Assembly (NCBI RefSeq): GCF_004193775.1
Contig: NC_041016.1
Span: 36,605,334 to 36,669,333, forward strand
DNA from: Glycine soja
Taxonomy: Eukaryota > Streptophyta > Magnoliopsida > Fabales > Fabaceae
Reading direction: 5' to 3'
DNA: 64,000 bases
Positions 31,567 to 44,404 of this stretch are shown here, in pieces. Position 1 is the first letter of the stretch. Every line of letters begins with the position of its first letter. The translations under genes and the position numbers were made by a program. The notes under the pieces were generated by a model. That model worked only from the letters and a program-made list of their open reading frames with translations. It was not told the DNA's origin and made no database searches.

Positions 31567-34415
31567 CTTGGCCTTAGATGGGAAGCGTTAAACGGCAATT
31601 TCTCCAACGTGCTTTTGGGCATTACGTTTAAACTGGAACCGTTATCGATGAGTACCTTGGTCACGACGTGGTCCATGCATTTGACTGACACATGCAAAGC
31701 CCTGTTATGCCCTCTCCCCTCAACAGGGATTTCTTCTTCAGCGAAGGCGAGATAGTTGTTGGCGGTGATGTTATTGACGAGTCCTCCAAAGCCTTCTACG
31801 GAGATGTCTTGGGCTACATGAGCTTCGCTCAAGACCTTCACTAGAAAAGCCCGATGAGGCTCAGAGCTCATGAGGAGTTCCAAAAGAGAGACTCTGGCCG
31901 GGGTTTTGTTGAGCTGCTCAATGACCTTGAACTCGCTTTGCTGAATAATGCGGAGGAACTCGCCTGCCTCCTCTAGCGATACTTCTTTCTTGCCACAACC
32001 ATCCTTTTTCTCCGAAAGACCTTTCACTGGAATATTCTCGTTCGAAGTGGGGATTATTTTGTCATCTTGTCCTTCCGTTATCTTTGCCTTCCCTTTAACG
32101 TTTGCGGGTTGTGTCGGCAGGTCAGGGGGTGCAAACACACGACCGCTGCGGGTCACACCGCTCAGCCCCGTGATATTTGTTACCTTGGCCGACAACGAGC
32201 TGATGTCGGTGGCTTCTTCCTTCCTTTCGCTTGGAGGCGCATACCTCCACGGAGCTGTGTGGCTGTTTCGGTATGGAAACGGAATAGGTTTAACTATCGA
32301 GGGGTATCGGGGTGTTTGGGGAGCTGCGTCTCTGGTGAAATATACCACCAAAGGCTTAGGCCTTCCAAAACTTCTCTCATCTGCGGACTGCATACATATA
32401 TGTTGCTCTTCACTCCCCTCATCGCCGACTTCCAACCAACCTCGATCTATCATTTGTTGCAACAGGTCCTCCACTGCTAAACATGTTTCCATGCTATGTA
32501 GCTCGCTGAGATGCATCAAACAGGAATCTTCCCCGTGCCCACCGCAGGGAATTACGCCTCCCTTTTGTAAGGCCTCGTAGATAAACCTCCTGTGGGTCGT
32601 CACGTCCTTCAAAGGCTTGGACCTGCGCGGCCTACCCGACTCGACGGCATTAACTTCTCCTCCTCCATGATTGGCGAGCGGGTTCATTTTCACGTTGGGC
32701 AGGTCCTCTTGAAACGTCAACCATCCGGCGTCTATCAAATGTTGGACCTTGTATTTAAGGGCCAGACATTTTTCGGTGGAGTGGCCTGGGGTTTTCCCGT
32801 GGTATGCGCAGGTTGCGTCAGGGTTATACCACTTTGGGAAAGGAGGCTGGTAGATCTTCCCGGGAGATATCACAGCCATTTGGTTGGCAATGAGGGACGG
32901 CAAGAGGTCTTCGTACGTCATTGGGATCGGGGTGAATTCTGGAGTTGGCCTCGAGGGAAAGTTCCTTATTGCATTGGAACCGGCACCAAAGTGGGCGTTG
33001 CCGACCGAGCGAGTCGTGGTTGGAGCCGAAGCTTGGGGGGCCTCCCTCTGGATGGGCGCGGGCGCTCTAGGTTGTATAGGTGCTGAATTGGAAGAGTCCC
33101 CGGCGCGAGCTGAGAAGCTCGGGTGATGTTGCGCGTACTGATGGGTACCGTGAGAGGTCTACGGTAGCTTGATCCATGTGGGCGTTGAAGTGACAACATG
33201 GGTATCTCCTTCCTTCCTTTTTGCCCCAGTTGCTCTGATCCTCCTAGCGTTGGTACTTGTGGAGGAGACGTGATCGAACTTCCCTCTCTTCAAACCTACA
33301 TCAATTCTTTCCTTGGTGAATACCAAGTCCACGAAGCTGGAGGGCATGTAGCCCACTAACTTCTTATAGTAAAACACCGGCAAGGTGTCTACCATCACGG
33401 TAATCATTTCCCTTTCGACCATGGGAGGGGCCACTTGTGGTGCCAGGTCCCTCCACCACTGAGTGTACTCTTTAAAGGTCTCACTTTCCTTTTTAACCAT
33501 GTTCTGCAGCTGAGTGCGATCGGGAGCCATATCGGAATTGTACTGATATTGCCTAAGGAAGGCAGTAATCAAATCCTTCCAAGTGCGGATGCGGGAAGCT
33601 TCCAGATTAGTGTACCAAATGACCGCGGCTCCAGCCAAGCTATCTTGGAAAAAGTGCATTAACAACTTTTCATCCCTAGAATGTGCCCCCATCATGCGAC
33701 AATACATCTTGAGATGGTTCTTAGGACAAGTTGTCCCTTTGTACTTGTCGAAATCAGGTACCTTGAATTTTGGGGGGATGACGACGTCCGGTGCCAAGCA
33801 AAGATCCGCCATGTCCGCGAACGGATAGTCGCCAAAGCCTTCAACAACTTTCAATCTCTCTTCGATGAGATCGAGTTTCCTTCTTTCTTTCACTGCCGGG
33901 GGTGGTCCTTCTGTGGACAAGAATATTGGCTGTGCTGGGAGGTTGGGCTGAGGCAGTATGTTGGGTGTCGTCCCCTCGACGGGGACCGGGGGGTAGAAAT
34001 CGATGTCTCCTTGGGCATACTCTCTACGATCCTCGTGAACCTCGTCCAACTGTCAAGGAGGCTCCCCTTTAAGGATGGGGGAAGGGACATGACCCGCATC
34101 ATCATGCATGACTGGTGGCGTGTAATCAGGTGGTAATCCATAAGGGTAAGCCACCCGGTTGTATCCCAAATGGGGGTTGCTGATGTGCCCCAGTGTGCTT
34201 TTCTCTCGTCCTACCATGTTTGGGAGAGGATGGTATGCGGTAGCTAGGAGAGTTGGGTCTGCTTCGGCAGCCAAACTAACAGCAGCAGCAGTGGCCACGT
34301 TATTCTCCATGAGTTGTCTCATTCCTAACATGGCATCCATCATGGAAGCCATTTGCTCTTTCAAAGTCGACATGTTAGCTTTCATCTGTTCCTATATCTC
34401 CTCTTGGTCACCCAT
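31567..34415 (-). pseudogene. gag and partial protease of element B
   Basis: Starts at ATG 34415 (MGDQEEI). In-frame stops occur at 34392-34394 (TAG), 34053-34055 (TGA) and 33159-33161 (TAG), all otherwise in one continuous frame. Gag core at about 33900-33280: FKVPDFDKYKGTTCPKNHLK, MHFFQDSLAGAAVIWY, WKDLITAFLRQYQYN. A zinc-finger-like CAYHGKTPGHSTEKC lies near 32810 and a second CxxC/H-like block near 32540. The protease begins with VLIDNGSSLNVMP (catalytic D in DNGSS) near 31640 and is cut 26 residues later. The predicted residues beyond 31566 (VASLNNDW and on) are not protease but the end of element D read through. Confidence 0.85.
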
Positions 34416-34699
34416 CGTCCTAGATTTGGATCTGGTGCGATAGGGATGCCTTGGGGCGCGTTTAGTTATGGCGTTTTTCCTAAAAAAACCAAACGTGAGG
34501 AGTAGGTAAAGAAAAATGAATGCATGCTAGAGATAAAATGCGGGAGTGATTTGATTTGCATTGATCTTTGGAGTAAAAACGCGGGATAAACTCATTTTAT
34601 TCAGAAAGTTATAACTAGTCAAGATCTGAGTGACAATACAAACTTCCTAGCGGTTTCTAATTATATGGGTCATTAAGTCTATCATATGCTAACAATAGC

Positions 34700-36505
34700 T
34701 TAGAAGTCCGTGGATCTCCTCGGGGCGGAGTAGGTGTCCGCCATTGCTTTGGCCTTGGCTAGCAATCGGGGAAGTTCTTGACTCCCGTTCAAAGTAAGAG
34801 AAAATCGGTCCGTCCACATTGTTGCCTCTTGATGTAACAAGTCGATCACCCTTCCTCTTGCCTCTTTTTCCGCGTACACTCGGGCATACTCGTCTGCCAC
34901 TTTGTGCTCATGGGCCGTGGCTAGATTTAATTCTTCTTGGTACTTGCTGACGATGGCTAACATGTTGGTCTCTATCTCGCATAAACGCTGAGACAAGTTT
35001 CTCTTGGACCTTGAGCAAGCAGCTAACTCCTCTTTCAAGCCCATGCTATGTGCTCGTGACTGGTCTCTCTCTTCCCTTCGAAGCTTGAGCTCATTGTTGC
35101 TGCCCCACAAAGCTCCACGGAATTTGTCTCGGCCATGCTCTTCCTTGCGAGCCTTCTTGGTTTCTCGTTCAAGGGCTCTTGTGGTAGCTGCATTTTCTTC
35201 TCGTAACCCGGCACACTTTTTCCGGGCGTCTGTAGTGACTAACTTGAATTTTTCTTTGGCAAGTCTTGCTTTTCCTAGTTCTGTTTTTAGAGCTCGGACT
35301 TCTTCATCCTCTTCCGGAGCTTCGAAGTTCTCCTCGTTGATAACTTTCAATTTGGAGAGCTAATCTAACCCTCGTGTACGAACTTTCAGCCATTCATGAT
35401 AACCACTGATGATGCCATTACGGATGCCCCTAAGTTATTTATCTTTCCTTAATGGGCTTTCCCACGCCTTGTGGACTCTTTGTATAATCTTGAAACTTTG
35501 TGCGCCGAAATCTCTCACAAGGAAAGGAGAGAGGCTCTCTTCCGCCGGTGCTCCCCTCATGGGGTACCCTAACTGTCTTATAGCAAGTGCGGGATTTAAT
35601 ACAACCCCTCGTCCCTATCAACGAGATGTTTGGGTAGTCCCCACATGAGAAGAGAACTTCCTCATTTCCTTCCTTCCATCGAGGAAACCAGTTGATTGTT
35701 CTGCCTCCTATCCCAGCCAAGTGTTGGTCCCAATCTACTCTTCTCTTTTCGACACACGAGCGATGGCTTTGGAGTGGACATAGGTGTCTTATGTCTTGTT
35801 GGAATAGGTTTGAAACCAACCATACACAAAGAGCGGGTAAGAAGCAGATGATCTGTGCGCTACTCTTCTCGCACCTTTTGTCAAATGTATCAAATAAGTC
35901 TGCCAAGATAGCTACCATCGGGCTCTCTTTGCTATGGTGATATGCAAGGAAAGCATCAATCGCGACTAGGTCCACCAAACCGTCCATGTTTGGAAAGAGG
36001 AGAACCCCAAAGATTAGCAATGCTAATACGTCCACAAACAGGACCCACTCCTCTTGATTCGCCATATCCCTTGCCTTGCCTTCCAAGTACTTTTGTGGTA
36101 GGCCCACTACCTCGTTTCAAGTTTGTTTTACACGATCCAACTCTCTTGCCGAATCCCTGACCACAACTGCAATCTTGCTCAAGGAGGGAAGAAACCCGGA
36201 GAAAAGATAAGGTTTTCTTCCCCCAAGAGGACATCCTAGAATCTCCTCAAATTCTTCAACAGTCGGTACTAATTGGAAGTCTCCAAACGTGAAGCATCTC
36301 AAAGGCTGGTCATTGTATTGGGTGAGGGATTCAACGGCTTCCGTGAATATCTCCGCTATGGTTAAATCTAAAATCTTTCCGTGCGCCTTGCGGAAGGCTT
36401 GCATTTGGAGAGGTCCCATCAACCGCCCCAACTCCTTAAGGCTGGCGACATCTAGGCCCTTGATCTTGACTTGATAGAATCTTTTTTGGTTTGATTTGTT
36501 CCCAT
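34700..36505 (-). pseudogene. Broken ORF1 of element B (DUF7745-like plus coiled coil)
   Basis: The ATG at 36505 is followed after six codons by a one-base deletion relative to element A, which throws out the frame at once. The conserved frame then reads RFYQVKIKGLDVASLKELGRL... to EEFEEILGCPLGG, shifts near 36210, resumes as KYLEGKARDMANQEEWVLF and LVAIDAFLAYHHSKESP, and shifts again before a coiled-coil region (35350-34700: LKLRREERDQSRAHSMGLK). Domain order is identical to element A. Some frames open on the opposite strand are shadows. Confidence 0.8.
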
Positions 36506-37373
36506 GTTTTACTAAAGTGAAACAAAACCAGTGCGAATCAAAACTCTGACATCTATCATGGGTGGAATGGATGAATGTATGAAGAAATGCATATGACACA
36601 GATGCAATTTTATGAATACGGGAGCCCGGGAAACTGTCTCCTTCTTAGATACAACGTTTGGGGCAGCACGGCGCCCGACATATGTATTTAAGAAGGTGAC
36701 ACGGACCCTCCGTTGGTTTGCCAAAGTGAGGGGATCAAGACGAAACCCATGCATGATGCATATGTGAAAGGCACAACATGGGGATGTACATAGTACGACA
36801 ACATCCACAAACAAATATAATCAAAGGGGTACACGACATTTGACTACATGCATGGCAGTGTAAAAAATGGCACGTAGCGTGTTTGCATCGCGCCCCTATT
36901 TTAGGGACCTACATGGGAGGGAGCTAAAAGGGCTTTTAGTGATAATTCCCAAGGTGGTCATATCTCTCTTGATGGTCTCTAGAGGTATCATCCCCTTCAA
37001 AGAACATATTGCGGCAGTAGGGACTACTAGCAACAATATGTTATCAAAGACAAAAACTCTAGATGAGGGTTCACTGTAATCAAGCAAGTCAGAGACCTAG
37101 CATGACCACAGATTCACCTTCACTCCTTATGTTCCCACAAACCCGGGTAAAGGGCCCTTTTTCAACTCACCGTGTGTGCAAATAGTGTTGGTGTTTGTGT
37201 GCATCAAATGAATAAATATTTACCTCATGCATACCTTTTAAAACACACTAAAAGCATCAAAAGAGTTTATATACACAAGAACATAAGAAAAAAAAGACAA
37301 AGAAAAAGAATAAAAGGGAAGTCATAGTAAGGAAAGCACACTGATTGATTGGTCTAACTCTCTAACAATAATC
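36506..37373 (-). other. Leader region between 5' LTR and ORF1 of element B
   Basis: Non-coding. It matches the left edge of the window (element A leader) from about 36600 to 36905, confirming that A and B belong to one family. Confidence 0.7.
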
Positions 37374-37390
37374 CTCAGTGGAGTCGCCAA
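37374..37390 (-). other. Primer-binding site of element B
   Basis: The minus strand reads TTGGCGACTCCACTGAG just inside the LTR. It resembles the complement of the plant arginine-tRNA (ACG) 3' end (TGGCGACTCCGCTGGGG), the primer known for Ogre elements, with two differences. Confidence 0.75.
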
Positions 37391-37391
37391 C

Positions 37392-39075
37392 TGTTGCAAC
37401 CTACCCTTCGGCGGGAGGGCGACACGAGACTCACGGGTGCGTCTTCCAAGAAAGGAAAATGCGCGGAGTCGCCACCAACGTTTATTCGAGAAAATCGTCA
37501 GAAAAACCGGAAAGACGTGGTCTACGAACTTTAAGTGAAAGGTTCGGGAGTTGTATTTACGCACGGGGAAGGTATTAGCACCCCACGTGTCTGTCACAAG
37601 GGACAGCAGCCTTTAATCAAGTGTGCAAACATGACTTCAATTTGTTTTATTTTCCCTTTTTTACGTTTTTATGTCTTTTTATGCCTTTTTGTATTTTTTA
37701 TCTTTTTGTGGTCGACAAGAGTGTTTTCCTTGCTCCTACGTATTCCTCAATTGTGATAAGGAAATCAGACCTACGTAGTTCTTTGAGAACTAAACATTGG
37801 TTAAGTTGTTTTTATCCTTTTTTGCAAGATATATTTTGATTGAATAAAAGGTCATTTAAGGCATTGGACCATTAAACGATCTTTCGATTTTTTTGAAAGT
37901 AGTGACAAAGTTATGCGTTGGCTTTAGGCTTTCAAAAATCCACGTTTAACCAATAAAAGTGAAAAGGACCATTTCAAGGCGTTGGACCTTAAAAATGATT
38001 TTTAGGTGATGACAAAAAAGCTTGATTGATGAATTGATTTTAGCCTTAGTTTCACTTTGGTTATTAGTCAATTCGATTAAGAAATAAAATCCCAAAGAAA
38101 AAACGTCTGATTGATATTTTTTATTATTTTATTTAAAGATATTTTTTTATTATTATATTATTATTTTGCCTCTTTTTGGTTTTAAACGTGGTTACGGCAT
38201 GAAAGATCGGTCGAATTTTATTCTAACAGAAATTAAAAGAGGTTACAACTCAAATGATCGATGGAAATTTATTTTATTTTTGATTAGGCGAGAAAATGAC
38301 TTAAATAAATGACTAAAGCACGTCAAAAGGGGGTACGGAAAGTAAATGAAATAAAAATAAAAGCATGCGAAACAAGTGGGGACCACTAAGGGCACATAGA
38401 ATGAATTGAAAGGTTCGATTTCGGGAACTTACCGGTTAAGACCAAAGAACGACGAAGAACGAACGAAGAACAATGAAGAACGATGGAAAACCTTCGCGAA
38501 ATCGCCAACGGAAACGTCTCGGAAGCGATACGGAAGCGCCTCGTCTTGGATTTTCTTCACAGAAACTATTTTTCTTACTAATTTTAAGTGATTCTCAAAT
38601 ACCAGGAGGGTTGAACGAATTTGTTCTACCTTCCTTCCCCTATTTATAGGGGAAAAGAGGGAGGTGGTTGCCGCCTAGCTCGCCTAGGCGAGCTGGGTTA
38701 CTTCCATCTGGTGGAACATCCGGCCCAAGTGGGCCTGATTGCTATTTGTACACCCTTGTTTACTAAATACACCCCCATTTTCCTTTTTTTGCTGAATCTT
38801 TTTCCGTAACGTTACGGAACTTTACGAATTACGTAACGATACTTGTTTTCTTTCCATAATGTCACGAAACCTTATGGATTATGCAATCGTCCCCTCTTTG
38901 GCTTCCGGAATGTTACGGAACTTTACGGATTGCGCATTAACACTTCCTTTCAACTCCTGACATGTTGCGGAACTTCACGGATTGCCTAACGATGGGTGCC
39001 AAGCACCTCGAACTGGTCAAGCAAAGGTCGCATCCCACCTAACAGATGGTCCCTGGATGAAATTAGGGTATGACA
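37392..39075 (-). repeat. 5' LTR of element B (1684 bp)
   Basis: On the minus strand it runs TGTCATACCC...GGTTGCAACA. It contains the same 16-bp palindrome GCTCGCCTAGGCGAGC (38678-38693), TATA-like box (38641-38648) and TTACGGAA/TTCCGTAA cluster (38800-38985) as element A's LTR. Confidence 0.9.
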
Positions 39076-39633
39076 ATTATGATTAGTGAATTTTAGCTAT
39101 GGTTCAGCCCACTAATCCAAGATCAAGTCCAAGATTCTCCACTAAGTGTGCTTAGGTGCCATGAGACATGTAAAGCATGAAAGACATGCACAAAGTGTGA
39201 CTATATGATGTGGCAATGGGGTGTAGCAAGCAAATGCTCACCTCTCCCTTAGGATTCCAAAATTTAATTGGATTGGATTTTTCCCGATTCAATTAAATTT
39301 CTCTCCCAACACACACATCAAATAATTCACTTAATGCATCTGAAATTACAAAACTACACCTAATACAAAAACTAGTCTAGGTGCCCTAAAATACAAGGGA
39401 TGAAACACCCTACATTACTAGGGTACCCTCCTTACACTATGGAGCCCTAAATACAAGGTCCAAAAATAATGAAACCCTAATTTAATATGTACAAAGATAA
39501 GTGGGCTCATACTTAGCCCATGGGCCCAAAATCTTACCTATGGCTCATGAGAACCCTAGGGTCTTCTCTTGCATCTTTGACCCAATCTTCTTGGAGTCTT
39601 CTATCTAATACCCTTGGGGGTAGGATTCCATCA
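39076..39633 (-). repeat. Family-F LTR fragment
   Basis: On the minus strand it starts TGATGGAATCCTACCCCC at 39633 and matches the LTR units at 51486, 54079 and 55995. It is cut at 39076 by element B. It sits in an intron of the P58IPK-like fragment. Confidence 0.8.
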
Positions 39634-39723
39634 CAAATTTCTAGCATACTATTGCCTAAAAAAAATACAGTTAAAAGTTGAAACAAGCACAAATGCACAA
39701 TGATGTTTAAGATTATAGTGAAC

Positions 39724-41474
39724 CTGAACAAGAGCTTCCACAAGCTCCTCATCAATCTTAAGAGCTTCACTACAACTGTCCAAGGCATCTTTTCCTCTTC
39801 CATACTTGACTAGCACTTTACATAGGCCAAAATGAAGATCTACATTGTGTGCAAGATGGATAGGGTCAACAGCAAGTGAAGCTTTGAATTCCTCCACTAC
39901 CACACATAGTTTACCCTTGTTTGCATTATCTTCAACCTTTCATATAGAAATCAAAAGACAACCAACCATTCTTCAACACCCAAAAGAAAGAAGGAAGGAA
40001 AATAGACTTCAGATGTAATGTAAAAAGAAATCTCTATTGTAGATCTAAGCTTACACTTTTACTCTTTTTTGGTAGATTTTTCAATCCAAAATATGCCTTT
40101 CTGCAAATGCCTGAATATATGATCACATATAAGATAGATTATATAAAAACAAATTATTCAAATGCCATATGAATTTAACATCATTTCCACAAGACAAACC
40201 TTGTGGCAATATCATGATCAGCTAAATAGTAATATGCACAGCCACATAACAACAATGCCTCTAAATTATTTTCATCTTCCTTGAGAAGAAACCCAGACTC
40301 AGCAATAGCACTCTCATACTCTTTATCAGCAATTAACACCTTCACTTTAAGAAGATTAGCCTACAGAAAATAATGCTTATAGAGTTAGCATGCTGGTTCC
40401 ACATACCAAATACCAGCCCAAACCAAATGCTTAGGCACTCACTTTAAGACTATATAGTGTAATTAGAGAGACACAAAACATAAAAGATATTTATGGAACT
40501 ATAAGAGCATAAAATAGTTACCTTATTGCAAGCTGAAGAGAAAACAAGAACAACTTTATCAATATATTCCAAAGATTTTGAGAAGTTGCTTGAATCATAG
40601 AAGGACTAAGCAGTTGCTAGAGCCCTTTCAGCCTGTAATAGTTGGGAGAGATCCTATTCTGTAGTTGTGTCTCCAGGTTTTAACTCCAGAAACTTTTTGT
40701 AGCTTCTCTCAGATTGCTCATATCTACATTATCCAAAAAGCACCTGAATGGTATAACTTCCCAATTAGGAATTTGAGAGACTTGGGATGAAGGAGAAGAT
40801 GGGAGATGGGATAAGACAAAAGGAAAGAGTCATACGATGGTCAGTTTCTGAAACAAAATTTCAAAAATAGGGGATCTGTTTATGTCTCTGCTAACTTTAG
40901 GAAGGAACACACCAAGAAGGAGAGCAGTACTACTGTTTTTCACAATGCTTGATCAATAATAAGAAGGTTTGGGATATATCCCCTCCTCCCTCACAAGTCA
41001 CAACAAAAAAAGTGGAAAATTTTAAAATACAAATAATTTTCAATGAGTCAACATTAAATAAATAAACTAGCACAGTCTAAAATCACTTGGAATATGCATA
41101 AAGAAATGCTCAAGAGGGCATCACTTTAGTAACCGACATATTTGGCAGTATCTCCTGTCCTTAGGAAATAAAATATGGAAATCAAAATATGATATGCTTA
41201 ATATTTTTTTGTTAACAATTCCAAAAGCTTAGCCTAGAATTTAACAAGGAATGTTATCAGAGATTCAAAAACAAGAAGGTAGGAATAATACTTGCAAATG
41301 AACCACACTTGCATAACTGATGAAGAACTGAGGTTCTTAAAAGGTAAGCTTTTGAAAGGGTTGGGTTTACTTCTATCGCAGCATTTAGATCATCAAGTGC
41401 CTATATATAATCTTTCACTTTTATGTTCTGTGATGCCTGCTCAAACAACTCAGCAACATTATCAGGTTTTCGAT
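39724..41474 (-). pseudogene. P58IPK/DNAJC3-like TPR gene fragment (exons retained, broken)
   Basis: At least four exon-like blocks with splice-like borders read on the minus strand: 41474-41309 (PDNVAELFEQASQNIK, ALDDLNAAIEVNPT), 40723-40522 (YKKFLELKPGDT, SNFSKSLEYIDKVVLVFSSA), 40360-40200 (KEYESAIAESGFLLKEDE, CAYYYLADHDIATR) and about 39940-39724 (FKASLAVDPIHLAHN, GKDALDSCSEALKIDEEL). A degraded block near 40105-40060 may be another. These are tetratricopeptide repeats as in plant P58IPK, an ER co-chaperone. The C-terminal J domain is absent. In-frame TAGs (near 40655 and 40610) and frameshifts in the first block (near 41404 and 41345) make it non-coding. Retained introns show capture at DNA level, not through RNA. 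Confidence 0.75.
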
Positions 41475-41508
41475 CTAATCACATCCAAAAAAACAAAACA
41501 AATACAGT

Positions 41509-41530
41509 TCAGGCCTCGAAGAGGCGTAGG

Positions 41531-41562
<32 letters not shown>

Positions 41563-41703
41563 CACCGAGGAGACGCCAACCTGCGACTTGGCCATGTTGT
41601 CCTCGGAGAGACCCACACCATGGAGCATGGCCTGGGAAGTGCCCTAGGACTTGGGCTCCGTGATGCGGAAGTTGTACTTGTTGAGCTTCATTGGCTCCTC
41701 CAT
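41509..41703 (-). pseudogene. Dihydroxy-acid dehydratase N-terminal fragment
   Basis: Sixty-five codons starting MEEPMKLNKYNFRITEPKS and containing [20 protein letters not shown] and [10 protein letters not shown], characteristic of the N-terminus of dihydroxy-acid dehydratase, the Fe-S enzyme of branched-chain amino acid synthesis in plastids. Cys in NTCNMH is one of the expected cluster ligands. A TAG at 41644-41646 interrupts it and the match stops at a TGA (41509-41511). The GC content is well above the surroundings. It lies about 35 bp upstream of the P58IPK-like fragment, forming a chimeric arrangement. Confidence 0.75.
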
Positions 41704-41724
41704 GGCGGTGGAGACGTGAACAAA

Positions 41725-41750
41725 GAGAGAGAGAGAGAGAGAGAGAGGAG
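41725..41750 (+). repeat. GA microsatellite
   Basis: A run of alternating GA just upstream (on the minus strand) of the dihydroxy-acid dehydratase fragment, perhaps from its 5' untranslated region. Confidence 0.8.
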
Positions 41751-42105
41751 GAGGATAATTGGATCTGAGATAAGTGGAAGAAGAGTATGGATTGCATTGT
41801 GAGTGCAGATGCAGTAGGGGTAGGGCTGGGGGAGGAATTTAGGGTTTTCTAAAATTGAGGGAGAGAAAGATTAAAAAGAAGACAAAAATAAGGAGTGAGA
41901 GAGAGCCAATTCGCATTCCCTTCGAAGACATATTGTTCTTGCATTCTACATCAGTTCTTCAAGAACCGATGTTGTAATGCATTTTCAAAGATGTCTTTAA
42001 AAATTTGCAGTTATTTGCAAAAAATGCAAATGTTTTACTTACAACATCGGTTTTTGTAGAACTATCATAAAACTTGCATCGTAGAAGAGCATTTTTGTAG
42101 TAGTG

Positions 42106-43712
42106 TTGATAGCCCAATTGTCTCAAAACAAATACAAGTACAAAAAAACAACATTTCATCCCAAGGAAGAAAATCAAAATAATTAATCAAGTTATGAAAA
42201 AAAGAAAACACAAATAAATTTGGAGCACGAGCACTGTGAAATCATCGAATGTCATGAAGCTCAAGCTGTCAAACATGATCAACCAAGTTTCTGAATCATA
42301 TTGAACACCATCGCTAGAAGGTGATGAGGTTTAAGGTAGGCATTGGAGAACTACACCACAAAGTTTTGCTACAGGACCCACTGTCACTCCTTGGACGTTT
42401 GATGGTTTAAAGGTAGGTATAATGATAATCGTAGTGACGATGTTGTGGCAAAATCAGATTTGAACATCAAAAGAGAACGGTGAAGAGCAGAAGATAATTC
42501 AAAAGAGATGAAGATGACTAATAAAGAAAAAAAGAAAGAAGAAGATGATTCATTTGAGAAGAAAAGGAAAGATAAAAAAAAAAGGATGAGGCTCCATGGA
42601 GTGTGGTATGGGTAAAAAAGGAAAGAATCATTGAATGTGGTTTGAAGAATCATTTTCATTTCTTTAATTTTTCCTACCGTTGAATTTAGTATCGTTGTTT
42701 CTCAAAGGTTGATCAATTTCCAGTCAAATAACTTATTATTGTAGCTGAAATTTATGACGTTTGCTACAAAATTTACCATTTAAACAACAAATATTTATTA
42801 CTTTGCTACTATTACATTTTATCATTGTATCTGTAATTATTTTAGATGAAACTTTTGTATAAATTGGGCTTGATAAATGTTATAAATTGTTTCATTGTTG
42901 ATCTCATTTAGCACATCATTTTTTATTCTCATTCTCATTCTTAATTTTTCAATCTCAATTCTCCAATCCCATTTTCAATTCTAATTTTATTTCTTTTTTT
43001 TCACATGGTTCTAAATCAATTTAATTGACACTCTTTTTTATAATTTCATGCAAAACTATAAATTTTATCCTACTAGCGAAAATTTTCAAAACCTTCTTTT
43101 TTTCCCTATGTTTCCAACACCACCAAATAACCTTAATTTCAATCTTCATTAAAAATCAATTTAAATAAAACTATAAAAATGTGGGTACATTATGAGACCT
43201 ACTAAAAGTAAGTTTAAACCCCCAAATGAGTTATGCTATTGGAGCAAAAATAGAGGTGAGTTCTTATATTCTATGTGACACTGAAGGATCCACAAAATGG
43301 TAGTCTAAGAACTCAAGTTAAGTTTCATGATCATTAACATTAGTAGCATAATAATGTTAAAGATCAAAATAAAATATAAAAATATTACAAGAACCAATCA
43401 AAAAAAATTATTTTATATAAACTAAAACAAAACTGAAGATATGGAGGGATTAGATTTATAATAGTTGAATAGACAATCAATGAAAAAATGTTAGAAAGTA
43501 ACTTTCTAGTGGTCATTTTTTAAATGAAGTTGTGTAAAGGAAATAACAAAAGGAATTTGCTTGCTATTTACTTTTGCATAAAGTTATGTCACATTTATTG
43601 TTAACTTATTCACAACTACCATTATGGTGCCATATGTTAATGAATGTAAGAGGGACGACAACACCAAATGGATAGTATTTTTTAAATGATTTTTTTGTTG
43701 AATAAATGAAGT
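42106..43712. other. AT-rich stretch without recognised gene
   Basis: No reading frame with recognisable similarity. Predicted frames (for example on the minus strand at 42384-42659) are low-complexity. No repeat boundary could be placed confidently. Confidence 0.5.
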
Positions 43713-44404
43713 TAATTATTCTTTGTTCATGGTATAGCATTTTATCCCAATTACATGCACACTATAGTGACATGATTATGGGTACTTTGAAGGTAGTCAT
43801 TGTTGGCCATTGCACAAGATATTTTAAACAAAACAAAAATATATTTTTTAGTTGCTCAACTATTAAATATGAATTACATATGAAATCAGAATGAGGGTTA
43901 TGACCCAAAATCAAAATTTTGAATTGGCAATTATTCAAATCATTCTAATTGTTGCTTGATGTGCCCCCAAAATTCCTAATATCCCTTTTTTTATCCTTCT
44001 TCTTTTTCCTCTCCCAAGCACACTTCCATGACCACCTCTGCCCCAAATCTCCATGACCATCGCACCCCACCTCCACGGCTACAAACACCACCTCCATGAC
44101 CACCTCAGCACCATTTTCGCACCCAAACACCACCTCCAAACCCACCATCACTTTGCCACCCACCAATGCCACATGCATCACTATAACCCATGAACATCCA
44201 TGATGCACCAAACCACCATTCTGTCACAACACTTCTATATAATTATAGATCAAGTAATCCATAATTCAAACGTATTATGAATTACTCAATCCAAGAAAAA
44301 AATAGGGTGTGTTAAGTAATTGCCTTTTGATTTCGTTCTTTGCTTCATATAAGTAGCCCATTACAAAGTAACTCAACCCACAATGATATCATTTAAGGTG
44401 ATGG
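43713..44404 (+). repeat. Large inverted repeat, left arm
   Basis: About 690 bp that aligns, inverted and with moderate divergence, to 45144-45866. Shared landmarks include TATCCCAATTA, GGTACTTTGAAGGTAGTCA, TTATCCTTCTTC and AAGGTGATGGGC. Confidence 0.8.

Larger units (their letters stand above)
31567..39075 (-). mobile_element. Element B: Ogre/Tat-like gypsy retrotransposon, 3' half missing
   Basis: On the minus strand it has a 5' LTR (39075-37392), an arginine-tRNA primer site, a leader, ORF1 (36505-34700), gag (34415 onward) and the start of protease. At 31567, in the middle of the conserved protease region after LPFNASHLRPS, the sequence jumps to the end of element D. Reverse transcriptase, RNase H, integrase and 3' LTR are absent. 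Its 5' end interrupts a family-F LTR at 39076. Confidence 0.85.
39634..42105 (-). mobile_element. CACTA transposon end with captured host gene fragments
   Basis: On the minus strand the element starts at 42105 with CACTACTACAAAAATGC, a CACTA-type terminal inverted repeat. Subterminal ACATCGGTT words follow in both orientations (41948-42060). Inside are two unrelated host gene fragments on the same strand (dihydroxy-acid dehydratase, then a P58IPK-like gene with introns). The other end is not visible because the family-F LTR and element B cut the element at 39633. Capture of gene pieces is known for soybean CACTA (Tgm) elements. Confidence 0.65.

Noticed and set aside
31948..33126. Plus-strand frames opposite gag of element B
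   Set aside because: Shadows of the gag-protease frame, which has recognisable domains.
41509..41703. Functional dihydroxy-acid dehydratase gene
   Set aside because: Only about 65 codons, an internal stop, and no downstream exons.
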